64,000 nt of DNA, from the NCBI GenBank assembly GCA_009733575.1, contig ML769632.1, positions 36,864-100,863 of the forward strand, written 5' to 3'. Under the pieces are notes generated by a model that saw only the letters and a program-made list of their open reading frames with translations, was not told where the DNA came from and made no database searches. Below are positions 1-11,000 of this stretch, one piece after another. The position numbers and the translations under genes are program-made. This DNA comes from Gymnopus androsaceus JB14 (Eukaryota; Basidiomycota; Agaricomycetes; Agaricales; Omphalotaceae). The first letter of the stretch is position 1; each line of letters opens with the position of its first letter.

Positions 1-521
1 GTGCGGGATGGCGTCAAGGGGTAACCCGGCTTGACGGAGGATTCCAAACACATCTGGGCCTGGAGAAGTGACCAGGAGGACAGTTACTGTAGTAGTTTCC
101 TTACTCGGTGTAGTTTCTGTTACTTTACCCCATACTTTCCCTGCGCTTTGGCACTTACCTAATCAATTCCCTTTTTGACCTCAACTTTCATCTCGCAAAG
201 ACCAATGCGTCTTCGTCTTTGTCTCTCGACACTGTATCTTTGAGCAATGTCTCAAAGACATTGTCCTTAGCTCACCTCCGATTTGAATGAAATCTTTACT
301 CGGATTATCAACCCAGAATTGGTCAATTCTACTCATCGTCTCAAGCAAGGCCTAACTCGTCAACGAATTAGGCAATTAGTCCAAGTTTCAGCATACGTCT
401 ACTAGGTGAGTATCTATGCCTAGTCCTCCCTTTATCTCGCTGCTGGTCGACATTGTTTGCTGTGGGAATGTTGTCGCCATCTCTTTACAGGCAGATGTCG
501 AGCTCGCAAGCCCGACTGACA
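1..521 (+). repeat. Left LTR-like direct repeat
   Basis: It matches 3401-3922 over its whole length, with scattered single-base differences that are mostly transitions (for example GCGGGATGG against GTGGGATCG near the start). The level of divergence suggests an old insertion if the two were identical at integration. Confidence 0.7.
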
Positions 522-634
522 TCGTGTTTTTCACTCTAGTCACATTATTCTGACGTGTCTTTATCTCTCCCTCCAGCTCCTGCTAGTCCGGCAAACTGAG
601 TTGGCAACCTGCTAACAACGAGGCCAACAACTCC

Positions 635-3324
635 TTGCCATTGGTCTCTCCATCCACGTCTACAGGCTCTACGTCATCTCTCTCCAGTTTGTCTCCAAGC
701 TCTCTTCCACTCTCTTCACTTCCATTATCTCTCCAACCCCACTTCACAATCATAATTTCCTTGTCAATCCAATGCACACAAGATTTCATCATGGCTACTG
801 ATCTGTTTTCTCGTCTCACCATACCATTCCCGATACCAGGCTTGACCAACACATTCACATTCCATGATGTTGTCATGACCAAGCTTACACTCGAATATCT
901 TTCCACCTACTGTATCCTGTGGAAATGCATCGAATGCCTGACGTCCAAGAGCTTTGATGTGTTCTTTGCTGGTTATCTCTTCATTTCTTATGCTCTTATT
1001 CATATTGACCTATTGACTTGTCACAAGATGAATATCCTGTTCCCATACATTCTCCCACCTCAGTTGTATGATTGGCTCACCAATCAGTTTGACATGTACA
1101 GCTACCCTCATCCAGATGCTGTCCGGCTCTTTGTATTCCTCCAGGACTTCTTTCCGAAGGACATGAAGCCCTTACGAGGCTTGCCAATTCTTACTGTTCT
1201 ATCTGATTGTCCTTTTCCCATACCACTGACCTGTCTCGATCTATTTTCCGAAGCAATGGGTTTGCAAAACACTTCCCAATTCTGACGGCTGATGTTTCTA
1301 GTGAAAATTCATTGCAATGTCAATCTTACTTGACTTCTCTCACCACAAATACTGTGTTTGGTCGAACTGGAGTGGAACAAACCAGAACGGAACGCGTGGT
1401 ATCAAATGTGTCTGATGAAGTTCCAAATGATGATTTCAATGATTTCTTCTCCTATTATCTCAAGACTGATGATGATTTTGTTCCAGAAATTCATGTTCCA
1501 GTTCCTACAATCAGCCCAGTATCCATTATCAACTCACATCTAGGCCTTTCAGTCCTGATCGTACCTGTTCCGATGCAGACTCAATTTGGGATGGAAGCCC
1601 TCGGCTGGAATCTGTATCACCATGTCGAATACAAAGACCCAATTATGCCGGCGCCTAGTCTGAAAATGACCAATGAGGTGAAGGTCTCTGATATCATCTC
1701 AGTCACAACAACAAATGAGTACGAAGCTCCCTTCAAACATCCCGACAAGATGACCATCACCCTTATCAACAAGGATCAAAGACTGCCGTCCCCAAGCTAT
1801 GATTCAGATATGGATGCACCTAGATGTTTCATGTGCAGACAAGTGCACGCAGATCCTTTCAGCCCTAGTAGGTGCAGCGAGACTGGTAAGCTTGTCCATG
1901 AAGGTATTCTTGTTCGGGATTGGATTGGTTGCTATACATTATCTAATGGGATGGAGCTGCCACGGTGGGATGGTGTTACCCAAGGCAGTCTCGTGGAGAC
2001 ATTACGTGTTGATAGCAAGCGATTTGATTCACAAAAGAGTTGCACAATGACAAACACTGTTTCCCTCTCTTACAGAGCTGGGTATCAGGTACTCAATGGA
2101 AATGTTTTCACTGTTTCTTCATGTTTCCAGAATATCAACAATAATACTGATAATCAGCTTGAAACCACAGATCAGATTAGACCCTCCTTAAACATCGCCT
2201 CCATTCAAACTGATGATTCTGAACCAGCGGATGGAGTGGAATTGGATCTGCCTCCCCAATATCAGCTTGTACCAGCTCCCTCAAAACCGCCAAACATACA
2301 ATATTCAAGTCCTTCGGTGGTACCGAGACCTCTATCGACACAACTTCATATCTCAAGTCCTGCTTTATTGCCTCTCGGCATTTCCACTCTGTCTAGGAAA
2401 CGTGACGCACTGCCAATTTCAGCCAAAGTACCTCCCTCTGGGAAGTTACTTCATATTCCGAGAAAGGACCCTGACTCGTCAGCTCAAGCCCTGGTAAACT
2501 TTGATTGCGATTTACCATCAAGTCCGACTCAAGAAATATCCCTGAAGATTGATAGGCCAATATTCAAAGTACTTCCCCTCAAGAAGATCATAAGCCCTGC
2601 ATATACCATTTTATTATTATTTCATTATTATTCACCTTGTATTCTGACTATTCTGACCAGCAGTCTGTTTCGACATTCCCATCCCTTATTATTCATTCTT
2701 TCAATTTGTTTCCCTTGCCACATGCCGTCTCGCTATCCCTTTCAAAAAATGATTACTGACAATCATTTATGTTCCATTGCAGATTTGATTTATGATAAAC
2801 ATCCGGTCTTCATTGATAATCCTTGCCGAGTATTGAACTACTTTGGATTAGACTACATGGTGTATCCGAAGATGAACGCTGGCGTCTGGCGAAGCTTACC
2901 TGCATTGGGATCAATAGTGAAGAAGATGATATCCAAGGTGTCGTTGTATCCAATCCCACATCCATCTTTCCCTACCCTCCTTCCTCACATCCCGCATCAT
3001 CTATTCCCATCTGCCTTCCTCTACTTTTGTGTCTCAGTCTTGCTACTACATTTTTCTTACGTTTTTGTTGCCTCGCCTGCTACTACTGTTTACCTACATT
3101 CCATTCCATTCGCAACATGTCTTTTTCTCTTTTTAATTTTTTGTTTTTCATTTTCCTTTTCCCTCACTCCATTTGACTGGAGTCTGAGGACAGCCTCAAA
3201 GTACCCCCCTTTGTGGAAGTGTCATTTGCTCCACTCATTGACACCCAATATGTACCACATTTCTCCTTTACCTCTCTTACTCACTATTTCATCATGGCCA
3301 AAGGGTTTCGACGTGCCAGGATGA
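635..3324 (+). pseudogene. Gag-like open frame of the LTR-like element
   Basis: Two overlapping frames (635-1285 and 1207-3324) cover the interior. The second contains a zinc-knuckle-like cluster, CFMCRQVH followed nine residues later by C, then LVHEG and LSNGMELPRWDG...GSLVETLR. That order (Cys-His cluster, 'LI..G.', 'L.NG..LPR', 'SLVE.I') is what I know from gag proteins of basidiomycete Ty3/gypsy elements. No aspartic protease or polymerase follows. The last third, from about 2580, is T-rich and low in complexity, with a run of Phe/Leu/Ser residues that is probably untranslated. The frame change near 1250 suggests decay or an unrecognised intron. Confidence 0.45.
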
Positions 3325-3400
3325 TCCCAATGAGTCCAGTCCTCCAGCCATTGCCAGAGCCTGAGCAACTCTGCAGGAGACTTTGTCCACCTCCATTCAA

Positions 3401-3922
3401 TGTGTGGGATCGCGTCAAGAGGTAACCCGGCTTGATGGAGGATTCCAAATGCATCTGGGCCTGGAGGAGCGACCGAGAGGACAGTTACCGTAGTAGTTTC
3501 CTTATTTGGTGTAGTTTCTGTTACTTTACCCCATATTTACCCCGCGCTTTGGCGCTTACCTAATCAATTCCCTTTTTGACCTCAACTTTCATCTTGCAAA
3601 GACCAACGTGTCTTCATCTTCGTCTCTCAACACTGTATCTTTGAGCAACGTCTCAAAGACATTGTCCTTAGCTCACCTCCGATTTGAACGAAACGTTTAC
3701 TCGGATTATCAACCCAGAATTGGTCAATTCTACTCATCGTCTCGAGTGACGCCTAACTTGTCAATGAATTAGGCGATTAGTCCAAGTTTCAGCATACATC
3801 TACTAGGTGAGTATCTACGCCTAGTCCTCCCTTTATCTCGCTGCTGGTCAACATTGTTTGCTGTGGGAACATTGTCGCCATCTCTTTACAGGCAGACGTC
3901 AAGCTCGCAAGCCCGACTGACA
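3401..3922 (+). repeat. Right LTR-like direct repeat
   Basis: Full-length partner of 1-521, with ends TGTGTGGGAT and GACTGACA. It is followed without a gap by coding sequence of the copia gag, which sets the insertion boundary. Confidence 0.7.
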
Positions 3923-3923
3923 T

Positions 3924-5146
3924 ACCTTGTTCCTTCTTGGAGCAAATCATTCTTCCACACTACTGCTGTGGAAATTTCCACTGGTACCTATGCCTCTGGT
4001 GATGAGGTTGTCACTTCTTCCAATGAACTCAAGAAGCAGATCAATGACTGGGATGATCTTGATGACTCCACCCTAGGTGCTATCTGTCTGTATTTTCTGG
4101 ATCACATCTGCCAGACTGCCATGAAGGACACTGCTGAGGAAACTTGGGAGCACCTCAAAAAAACTTATGGTACTCCTGACACTGTGGGCATGTATGGCAT
4201 CTTTCAAGAAGCCATCATGTTTGAAATGAGTGAACATCCTGATCTGGTTATGCTGATCTCAACACTCAATTCAGTCTTCACTTGTCTTCACTCTGCTAGT
4301 CTTCTTCTTTTAGACTCTGTCCAAGCCATGATTTTGCTAAACACTTTACCTTGATTGTGGGATGGACTTGCTATGTCCATTCTATCTCAGCACACTGGAG
4401 CTTTTCTTACTATAGAGAAGATCACTCCCATGATCATTGTCAAGTTTAATTGTTGAAAGTCCAACACTGCAGTTTCGCTTCAGTTTCACCTTTCTGCAGT
4501 CAAGAAAAGGCCTGCCAAAGGTTCATCCTGGCAGAACCAGAAAAAGAAGAAGGAGAATTCCGATGTGTCTTCTGGGCAGCAGTCCAGTTCCAATTCCCAA
4601 TCTGGTAATAACAATGGAAAAAAGAAGAAGAAACCAAACAGGTGTGGTAAAGGTGGTAAAGGCAAACATCAGGCTCATGAAGCCAACATGGAAACCCCTG
4701 TTGCAACTTTCGCTGCTGCTCACATTGCCATAATCCCCGGAGTTGCTAAAGCTGAGGAAATCCTTCCCATACCTCCCAGCTATGTCTATGCCTCTGGAAT
4801 TGACATCACCAAGGACATCAATCCCTATACCAGTGAAATCAATTCACTCCTCACCAACATGAAGATTGAGGAAGAGGAGATTGATCTTGGAGGACTCATT
4901 GATTCCTACATGGATGATTACAAGGGTGAAGCTTCTGGCTCCAGCAATGAGCACCTTGTTTTCTGGCAAGTTCCTTTCTTTTCAAAGATTAAAAATAAGT
5001 TCACTAATATTTTGCATCAGATTAACAAACAGAATTCTTACTACAAACCAATGATGCATGCTATCTCCTGGCCATCCATAGATGGACCTTTATATGATTC
5101 TAGTGCTCCTATATCATATTTATTAGAATCTGTAGTCTCTCCGTGA
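3924..5146 (+). pseudogene. copia gag (UBN2-type) remnant
   Basis: The translation has the gag polyprotein hallmarks: ELKKQINDWDDLDDSTLGAI, then a Trp-containing helix (EETWEHLKKTYG) and a downstream basic, Lys/Gly-rich stretch near 4600-4680. Frame changes occur near 4350 and 4560. The N-terminus was removed by insertion of the element ending at 3922. The basic stretch lies where a zinc knuckle would be expected, but no intact CCHC is visible. Confidence 0.75.
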
Positions 5147-5248
5147 TCTCTTGACAAGATCAAATATATAAATTATATGCATAATTGTGTGAAAAAGGAA
5201 CAAAGCAGTTCAGATTTAACTATCACCGCAAGCCAACCTAATCAGTGA

Positions 5249-5865
5249 TGGTTATTAGACTTTGGTGCATGAGGACATTTCACTCCATATATTGAAGACT
5301 TTGCCAACTATCAGGAATTTAAAGTTCCACATCTGGTACAAACTACTGATGGTCATGCTGAATCCTTCATAATGGGATCTGGAACTGTCTACATATGTCA
5401 TGAAAATGGCACTGGCTTTACCCACACAACTAAGTTACACCTGGTGTTTTATCAACCACATTGCCTAAATTGCTTACTTTCAATCAGTCAACTCAACCGA
5501 CAAGGCTGTTATACAGTCATAAATGAGGAAAGAACTCAGATTTGAAGGAAGTCTGATTGTAAGCTCATTATGACATTCCATCCTGATAGTTTCGGTGAAA
5601 GCCTTCACTGGGTCCATTCAGATATCCTTAATCCTGAATGTGAAATGGTTTGATGACTTCTATTGATTATAATACTTGGCATAACCATTTCAGTCATCCT
5701 GGCAATGATGTTTTATGCAATGCTCCTAAGAATGTACAAGGTTTTCCAAAACAAATAAGTACCTATTCCCACTGAGAAAACTCCATGTAAAGGTTGTGTG
5801 CTTGGAAAAGCTGCTGCTCAAACCTATCTTTCCTCAAACAAGCAAGCTGAACATGTATAGATCTT
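5249..5865 (+). pseudogene. copia protease and GAG-pre-integrase remnant
   Basis: The sequence WLLDFGA followed by GHFTPYIEDF corresponds to the protease active-site region, usually D-S/T-G-A; here the Ser/Thr is Phe and a stop follows. HLVFYQPHCLNCLLSISQL is the conserved 'vp.l..NLlS..qL' block. From about 5680, WHNHFSHPGNDVL...CKGCVLGKA is the HHCC-type pre-integrase domain. Several stop codons lie between the blocks, so none of this can be expressed as one protein. Confidence 0.75.
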
Positions 5866-5871
5866 ATACAT

Positions 5872-6705
5872 ATGGATCTAAAAGAGTTAACAACTCTATC
5901 ATATCACAAATTTAAATACATGATAACATTATTGGACAATTGTTCATCTTATGCTGTTTCAATCAAATTACATTGTAAATCTGAAGCACTTCCAGCTTTT
6001 GAAGACTGTAAATCTTGGGCTGAAAAGCAAACTGGTCAAAAGATCAAAAAGATATGTATAGATCAAGGGGGAGAGTTCATAAACGAACCCATGGAATTAT
6101 TCTTACAGTCTGAAGGTATTGAGGTACAGAAATCTGAACCTCATGTTCATCAACAAAATGGTCACGTGGAATGCATCAATCACACACTCATGGAAAAATC
6201 AGAAGCAATGCATCATCATGCCTGCTATCCTGATTCATGGTGGGAATTTTCGTATTCTACTGTGATGCACATTTACAACTGCACACCAATGCATCAATTG
6301 AACTGGAAAACACCAAATGAAATCTTCATGCGGAATAAACCAGATGTTTCTTATCTTAGAACATTTGGTTCTGGTGCTTATGTTTATATTCCCAAGGGAC
6401 AATGTAAAAATAAACAATCGCCACATTCCAAAGCTATGGTTTTCATTGGTTATGATCAAGGTAGCAAAGGATTTTTATTCATGTGGAACAACAATACCAT
6501 TTATTGTGGTGCACAAGCTACTTTTTACGAAACATGGTTCCCACATTGTAAATCTACTGAATCTGGAGAAGGAAATAAACCCAAAAAACCTGTCCAGTCT
6601 AATCCTGAGAATCCTAACTCTTCACAGCCTTCAGATGGTGCTGCAGACTCACCACCTGATGATCTTGATCCTTTTGATCCTGATCAAATACCATTCTCTA
6701 CATGA
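5872..6705 (+). pseudogene. copia integrase core remnant
   Basis: This open stretch of 277 codons contains the rve-type integrase core. The first acidic residue is in ITLLDNCSSYA, the second in IDQGGEFIN, and the glutamate in NGHVECINHTLME, where the usual Arg before the helix is Cys-Ile. The domain is followed by TPNEIFMRNKPDVSYLRTFG and a KAMVFIGYDQGSKGF block, both typical of copia integrases, then a Pro/Asp-rich linker. It lacks an own start; it is one segment of a broken polyprotein. Confidence 0.85.
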
Positions 6706-7038
6706 GATGAGAATCCTGATCATCCATCAGATCTGCCTGATGATTTTGACAATGACAATTCTTCTGATGAAGGCCATCCACCTCATTAACCATCTCCATG
6801 TAATAGTCCACCTCATCAGGACAATAATCATCCACTGACCCCTCCACATCCTGATCCATTCAGTTACAGACTAGAGGATGTTGTGGAATGGAAATGATTA
6901 AATCCTGAAAGGATATGTAAAGCTCCTACCCATCCAGGCATGGTACCCACACCTGTCGCTCGCCCTCAATGGCATTGCCAAACAGGCAGAGCTGATTGAG
7001 CTGATTGAATTAATCAAGCATGTATTGGTCCTTATCCA

Positions 7039-8409
7039 ATGAATGAAGACCCTGCACAACCTCAGGCTGGTCCATCAAACAGACCATGCTCTCCTGATCC
7101 TACTCCAGATCAAGATGAGCCAATGCCATTTGCCCCACCAGACAGTGACAATGACCCTGAATCTGATGCAGATTCTCTATCAATGATTAAGGAAGGGGGA
7201 ATTAAATTACAAAACTACCTGCTCTCTCACTTGATTCCCTATTCAAACTCTTCTATTGAGTTTGATATTCAAAATTATCTTAGCCACTACCCTGACTCTT
7301 GGACTCTTGGACAGGACCTAGTGATCATTGCAATTCAAAAGAAGTGAATGCTGAAGATATTAAGAAATGGGATCAAGAATGCAAGGACAAAATAAAAGGA
7401 CTGAAAGAACAACATGTTTTTGAGGAAGTCAAATTACCTCCTGGTTGTAAAGCCATCAAATGTCAATGGGTTTTTAACAAGAAGAGAGACAGTCACTATA
7501 AAGCCCGACTAGTCACTAAAGGTTTCTCACAAGTACAAGGAATAGACTATAACAAGTTGTTTTCGCCTGTAGCACAATTCAAAACCTGTAGAACACTTCT
7601 TGCTTTAGCCACTTTAAAGAACTGGGAAATCCCAGGCTTATCTGTATGGCAAGCTTGACAAAGAAATCTACATGGAACAACCCAAAGGCTTCGTTAAGGA
7701 CAAAACAAATGTATGGAGGTTACACCAATCATTATATGATTTGAAACAATCAAGCTTAGCCTGGTGGAAAGAGTGCACTGCCTCTATGGATATACTTGGC
7801 TTTAAGTATTGTGTTTCTGATGCCAGTGTATATGTCTTCAAAGAAAAAGGCAAAACCGCAATTGTTATTGTCTACATTGATGATGTTATGTTCATGGGAT
7901 CCAACAAAGATCTTGTCCTTAAGAAGAAAAAGGAATTTATGAAAATATGGGATTGTCATGGTCTAGGAGAACCTAAAGAGTTCCTTGGAATGTGCATTAC
8001 ATGTGACCACTCTAAGCGGAAAATAGTCTTAGATCAACAAGATTACTTGATCAAGATCTTAAGTCAATTTAGCATGACAAATGCCAAAATTGCTCATACC
8101 CCATTGCCTTCTTCTTGGACACCATGTGCAAACAATGCTAAGGTTGATGGTTCTATGCGATCCCAGTACCAAAGCATAATTGGATCATTACTTTACCTCA
8201 TGTTAGGTACATGCCCTGATATAGCTTTTGCAGTTATCAAACTAAGTCAATTCTCTGCAAATCTGAGCAAAGATCACTTACAAAAATCCTTCCATATTCT
8301 CTGCTACCTTCTACACACTAGGAATTATGAATTGATATTTGATGGTCTTTCAGATTCTGGCTTCTTAGTCTATTGCAACTCTGACTGGGCTTCCAATACT
8401 GATGATTGA
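7039..8409 (+). pseudogene. copia reverse transcriptase remnant
   Basis: After an acidic Pro/Asp-rich linker (7039-7300), the RT domain opens with CQWVFNKKRDSHYKARLVTKG and QGIDY..LFSPVA. A frameshift and stop near 7655 separate it from QPKGFV...WRLHQSLYDLKQS..AW. The catalytic YIDDV box is intact near 7875, followed by LGEPKEFLGM and the IIGSLLYL...CPDIAFAV block. The family is RVT_2 (copia). At least one indel (near 7655) and a stop at 8409 prevent a continuous product. Confidence 0.9.
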
Positions 8410-8850
8410 AAATTGCATACCAGAATGATCATCCAATTAGTCAATGGTCCTGTATCTTGGGTCTCCCATAACAGAAGACTATTGTGCTTTCATCCACTGA
8501 AGCCGAATATATGGCACTGTCTGACTGTTGTTGACAACTCATGTGGCTTCAATCTCTATTCAATCTTACCTTTACTTGGTGATAATCAAGGTTCTATTTT
8601 TCTCACATCAAATCCTATTCAAGAGAGAAGAACCAAACACATTGACATATGCTTCCATTACATAAGGGAAAGAGTTAAACTGGGAGAAGTTGAACTTTTC
8701 TATGTTCACACTGAAGATAACATTGCTGATATTCTCACAAAGAATCTTGCAGTTATCAAATTCTCAAAATTCAAGGATCTTCTTGGAATTCATTTTGGAG
8801 AAAATAAGCCATTCCGAAAACTCAGCCATGCTGATGCTGGATCTCCCGAT
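8340..8850 (+). pseudogene. copia RNase H remnant
   Basis: YCNSDWASNTDD is the RNase HI start (first Asp in SDWA). A stop follows, then the frame changes; GPVSWVS, LLGDNQGS (second conserved Asp) and RTKHIDI..HYIRERV and DNIADILTK complete the domain in the usual copia order. The normal 'STAEAEYMA' block is present at DNA level near 8490-8515 but out of frame. Confidence 0.8.
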
Positions 8851-8912
8851 CCCGGAACTCTCCTAGACCATGCTGCAAAGTCTCTAAACAGCCAAGCCAT
8901 TTCAAGTCATTA

Positions 8913-9080
8913 GGGATGTTTCGAGCCAGTAAAATTTGCCAGTGGCAGAGGCAAAATTTGCCAAGTTTTACGGCAAATTTTTATGGCATGATGTAGTGCA
9001 AACTCTATAGAGTGCGGCCAAATTTGCTATATATTACAGCAAATTTTGGAGCAGCAAAATTTGCCGCCCCGAAACATCCC
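8913..9080 (+). mobile_element. 168-bp MITE with word-repeat interior, TA target duplication
   Basis: The ends are GGGATGTTTCG and CGAAACATCCC, inverted copies flanked on both sides by TA, as for Tc1/mariner-type elements. The interior is built from AAATTTGCC and its complement, repeated about seven times in both orientations, so the whole element could fold back. It has no coding capacity and sits in the 3' untranslated part of the copia element. Confidence 0.8.
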
Positions 9081-9118
9081 TATTAAATGAAACTCTTTCA
9101 CCAATCCACTGATCTTAG

Positions 9119-9130
9119 TGAGGGGGAGTG
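9119..9130 (+). other. Polypurine tract before copia 3' LTR
   Basis: A purine run GAGGGGGAG directly precedes TGTTGAAAGC. That layout marks plus-strand priming in copia elements and gives the 3' LTR start at 9129. Confidence 0.65.
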
Positions 9131-9650
9131 TTGAAAGCATCGCTTGGATTGGCATGGTGTTTTTCACATGTCAATCATACAACTCTTTGAAACACTGATC
9201 ATATTTTAATTATGTGCCATATACAGCAATGCTACTGCAAATGCTGATTCATTACTTTACTCACTCTAGTTATGTTATTTGCTAGTTACTCTCTTATGAT
9301 AGTGCATCTTACAATTCTGCACACAACAGACTGTCTATACATATATCACATTGTAAGGAATCCTATGCATATGTATTCTTACCAATACTGTGCCTATTAT
9401 TACATCTAGGGTACTGTATAGTTCATTAGATATTTAGTATATAAGCTGTAGTTATATTCTACCTACAGTCTCTATTGTTCTACATACTACTGTCTCACAG
9501 ATGTACAGGACAATCTAACTCTTCTTGTGCTTGCATATACCTTAGACCATTGGTACAAGGTTTACGGTATCTCCCACTCAACCCAGTCTCCTACTCTCAT
9601 ATGTATTAAGTATCATTCCAATCCTCTTATACACTCTGGTTAGTAATGTG
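9129..9650 (+). repeat. copia 3' LTR (end not defined)
   Basis: It starts TGTTGAAAGC immediately after the polypurine tract. The AT-rich stretch that follows includes TATATAAG-like sequence near 9439, which could be the LTR promoter. The end is uncertain because no second LTR is in the window. I see no gene in this interval. Confidence 0.45.
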
Positions 9651-9899
9651 ATTTCACCATTCGGACTTACATGCTGTTTAACACCATGCAAACCTGCTAT
9701 AGTGTTATTCCCCATCTCCTCTATGTTTCAGTATTCCATAAACTGTGACCATTGGACCCAACAATGGTCTGTGGCTCTGGAGTTGATGAATGTCTTTATG
9801 CATAGTTTTAGAAGGGGGTTATACAATTGTGCATTGTTTGAACAGATAGTACACTCATGTTTAGGTACTAGGTATGGTCTAAGTCTATCTACTCTTCTG

Positions 9900-10270
9900 C
9901 TTTGCTGATCACCTCTACTGTCTAGAATAGCATTACCAGCTCTGCCAGAGGTGCCAGTAGGTTTGGAGGAGGATGAGCTTGACTTCAATGTACTCAAATC
10001 TGAGTTCCTGGGCAAGTACATGGACTCAATTTAAACATCAATTGGGGAGGTTGAACTAGTTGCTGCTTTGCCATGTTTATTTCTCCAGGATACAGGGGCC
10101 TTAACTTTGGCACCACCTCCTTTTGCCCAGCACCTATTGATGTGTCCAACCTTTGTAGGGCATACAGGATTAATGCAGATGGGATGTTTGTGCTTAGTGC
10201 TAGCTGTGGTTGTCCCAGGAACTAGTGAAGCTAGGTGTTTTGCAACCAGTGCTGCAACCTTGTCCTTGAA
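9900..10270 (-). pseudogene. Second copia gag scrap with zinc-knuckle region
   Basis: Read on the minus strand, about 10190-10110 encodes CINPVC..KVGHINRCWAKGGG, which matches the copia gag knuckle pattern C-x-x-C/..GH....CW..GGG, with a Pro in place of a conserved residue. Downstream the frame is Ser/Lys-rich (STLKSSSSSSKPTGTSGRAG). No pol domains follow, so this is an isolated fragment of another element in the opposite orientation to the main copia copy. From 10270 to 11000 I see no gene. Confidence 0.5.
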
Positions 10271-11000
10271 CTAGCAGACTCTACATACACACATTCACAC
10301 AGATCATCAGTGTGTAATGAGATGGTTAGAGGAGACTAAGTTTGCTTTAGGATCTGTAGCTTTGGGTGGTAGTAGTGGTAGTGGTGCAGGTGTAACTTTA
10401 CTCACTGATGCAGTGGCAGCTTATCCTGAATGCAGTTCAGTGTGTCACTAGCAGCGGAGGATTAGGCTTTTGCAACATGAACAAGGTTTATACCAATATA
10501 GTGCATCAATGCTTAAGGCCAGGGCCCATAAACCATTAGAGTTACTTTCCTAGTAAGGAAGTAGCAGCAGTAATTGCACACAGCACTTGGTAGAATGATC
10601 ACACAGATTGGTGGGGATGAAAGGACAACTTGTGTATTGTACAAGGTATTGTACCTAGGCTTACATACAGTCCTATGTATGTACAATATATCAGGCAAGT
10701 GGCTACTGTGTGAATGTCTGTGCCTACTATGCATATGGTGAAGTGGGTACAGCAAGAGAGTATGTGGGTACTATGAGAGACTGAGTGGAGACTGTGAGAT
10801 ATAGTAGTGGAGTGCATGGGATGGTGATACAAACAAGTGGAGACTACAAGAAAGCATTCCATTGATAGTTCAGAGTAAAAATACCTTTGTTATTCCAACA
10901 GCATAATCAAATTATGGGACAGGTCACTATCAAATGAAACTAGACTTGATCAAGTAGATATTAGGCACTAGTACAAGACTTCTTGACATTGGGAAGGATT

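Larger units (their letters stand above)
1..3922 (+). mobile_element. Non-autonomous LTR-like element with gag-only interior
   Basis: Two direct repeats of about 521 bp (1-521 and 3401-3922) bracket a 2.9-kb interior. The right repeat starts TGTGTGGGAT and ends GACTGACA, so both have the TG...CA ends usual for LTRs; the left copy is cut by the window edge by about one base. The interior shows only a gag-like reading frame and no recognisable protease, integrase or reverse transcriptase, so the element would depend on another for movement. Sequence just right of 3922 reads straight into copia gag, so the element appears inserted in a copia element whose 5' end lies left of the window. I saw no clear primer-binding site or polypurine tract, so LTR status is inferred from the repeats. 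Confidence 0.6.
3924..9650 (+). mobile_element. Degenerate Ty1/copia retrotransposon, 5' end outside window
   Basis: The order gag, protease, GAG-pre-integrase, integrase, reverse transcriptase, RNase H on one strand is diagnostic of Ty1/copia (Pseudoviridae-like) elements. The frame is broken by several stops and frameshifts, so the copy is dead. A polypurine tract (GAGGGGGAGTG, 9119-9130) leads into TGTTGAAAGC, the likely start of the 3' LTR. The 3' LTR end is not defined because its partner lies left of the window. The gag is interrupted at its 5' side by the LTR-like element ending at 3922, and a small TA-flanked element sits between RNase H and the polypurine tract. Confidence 0.85.
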
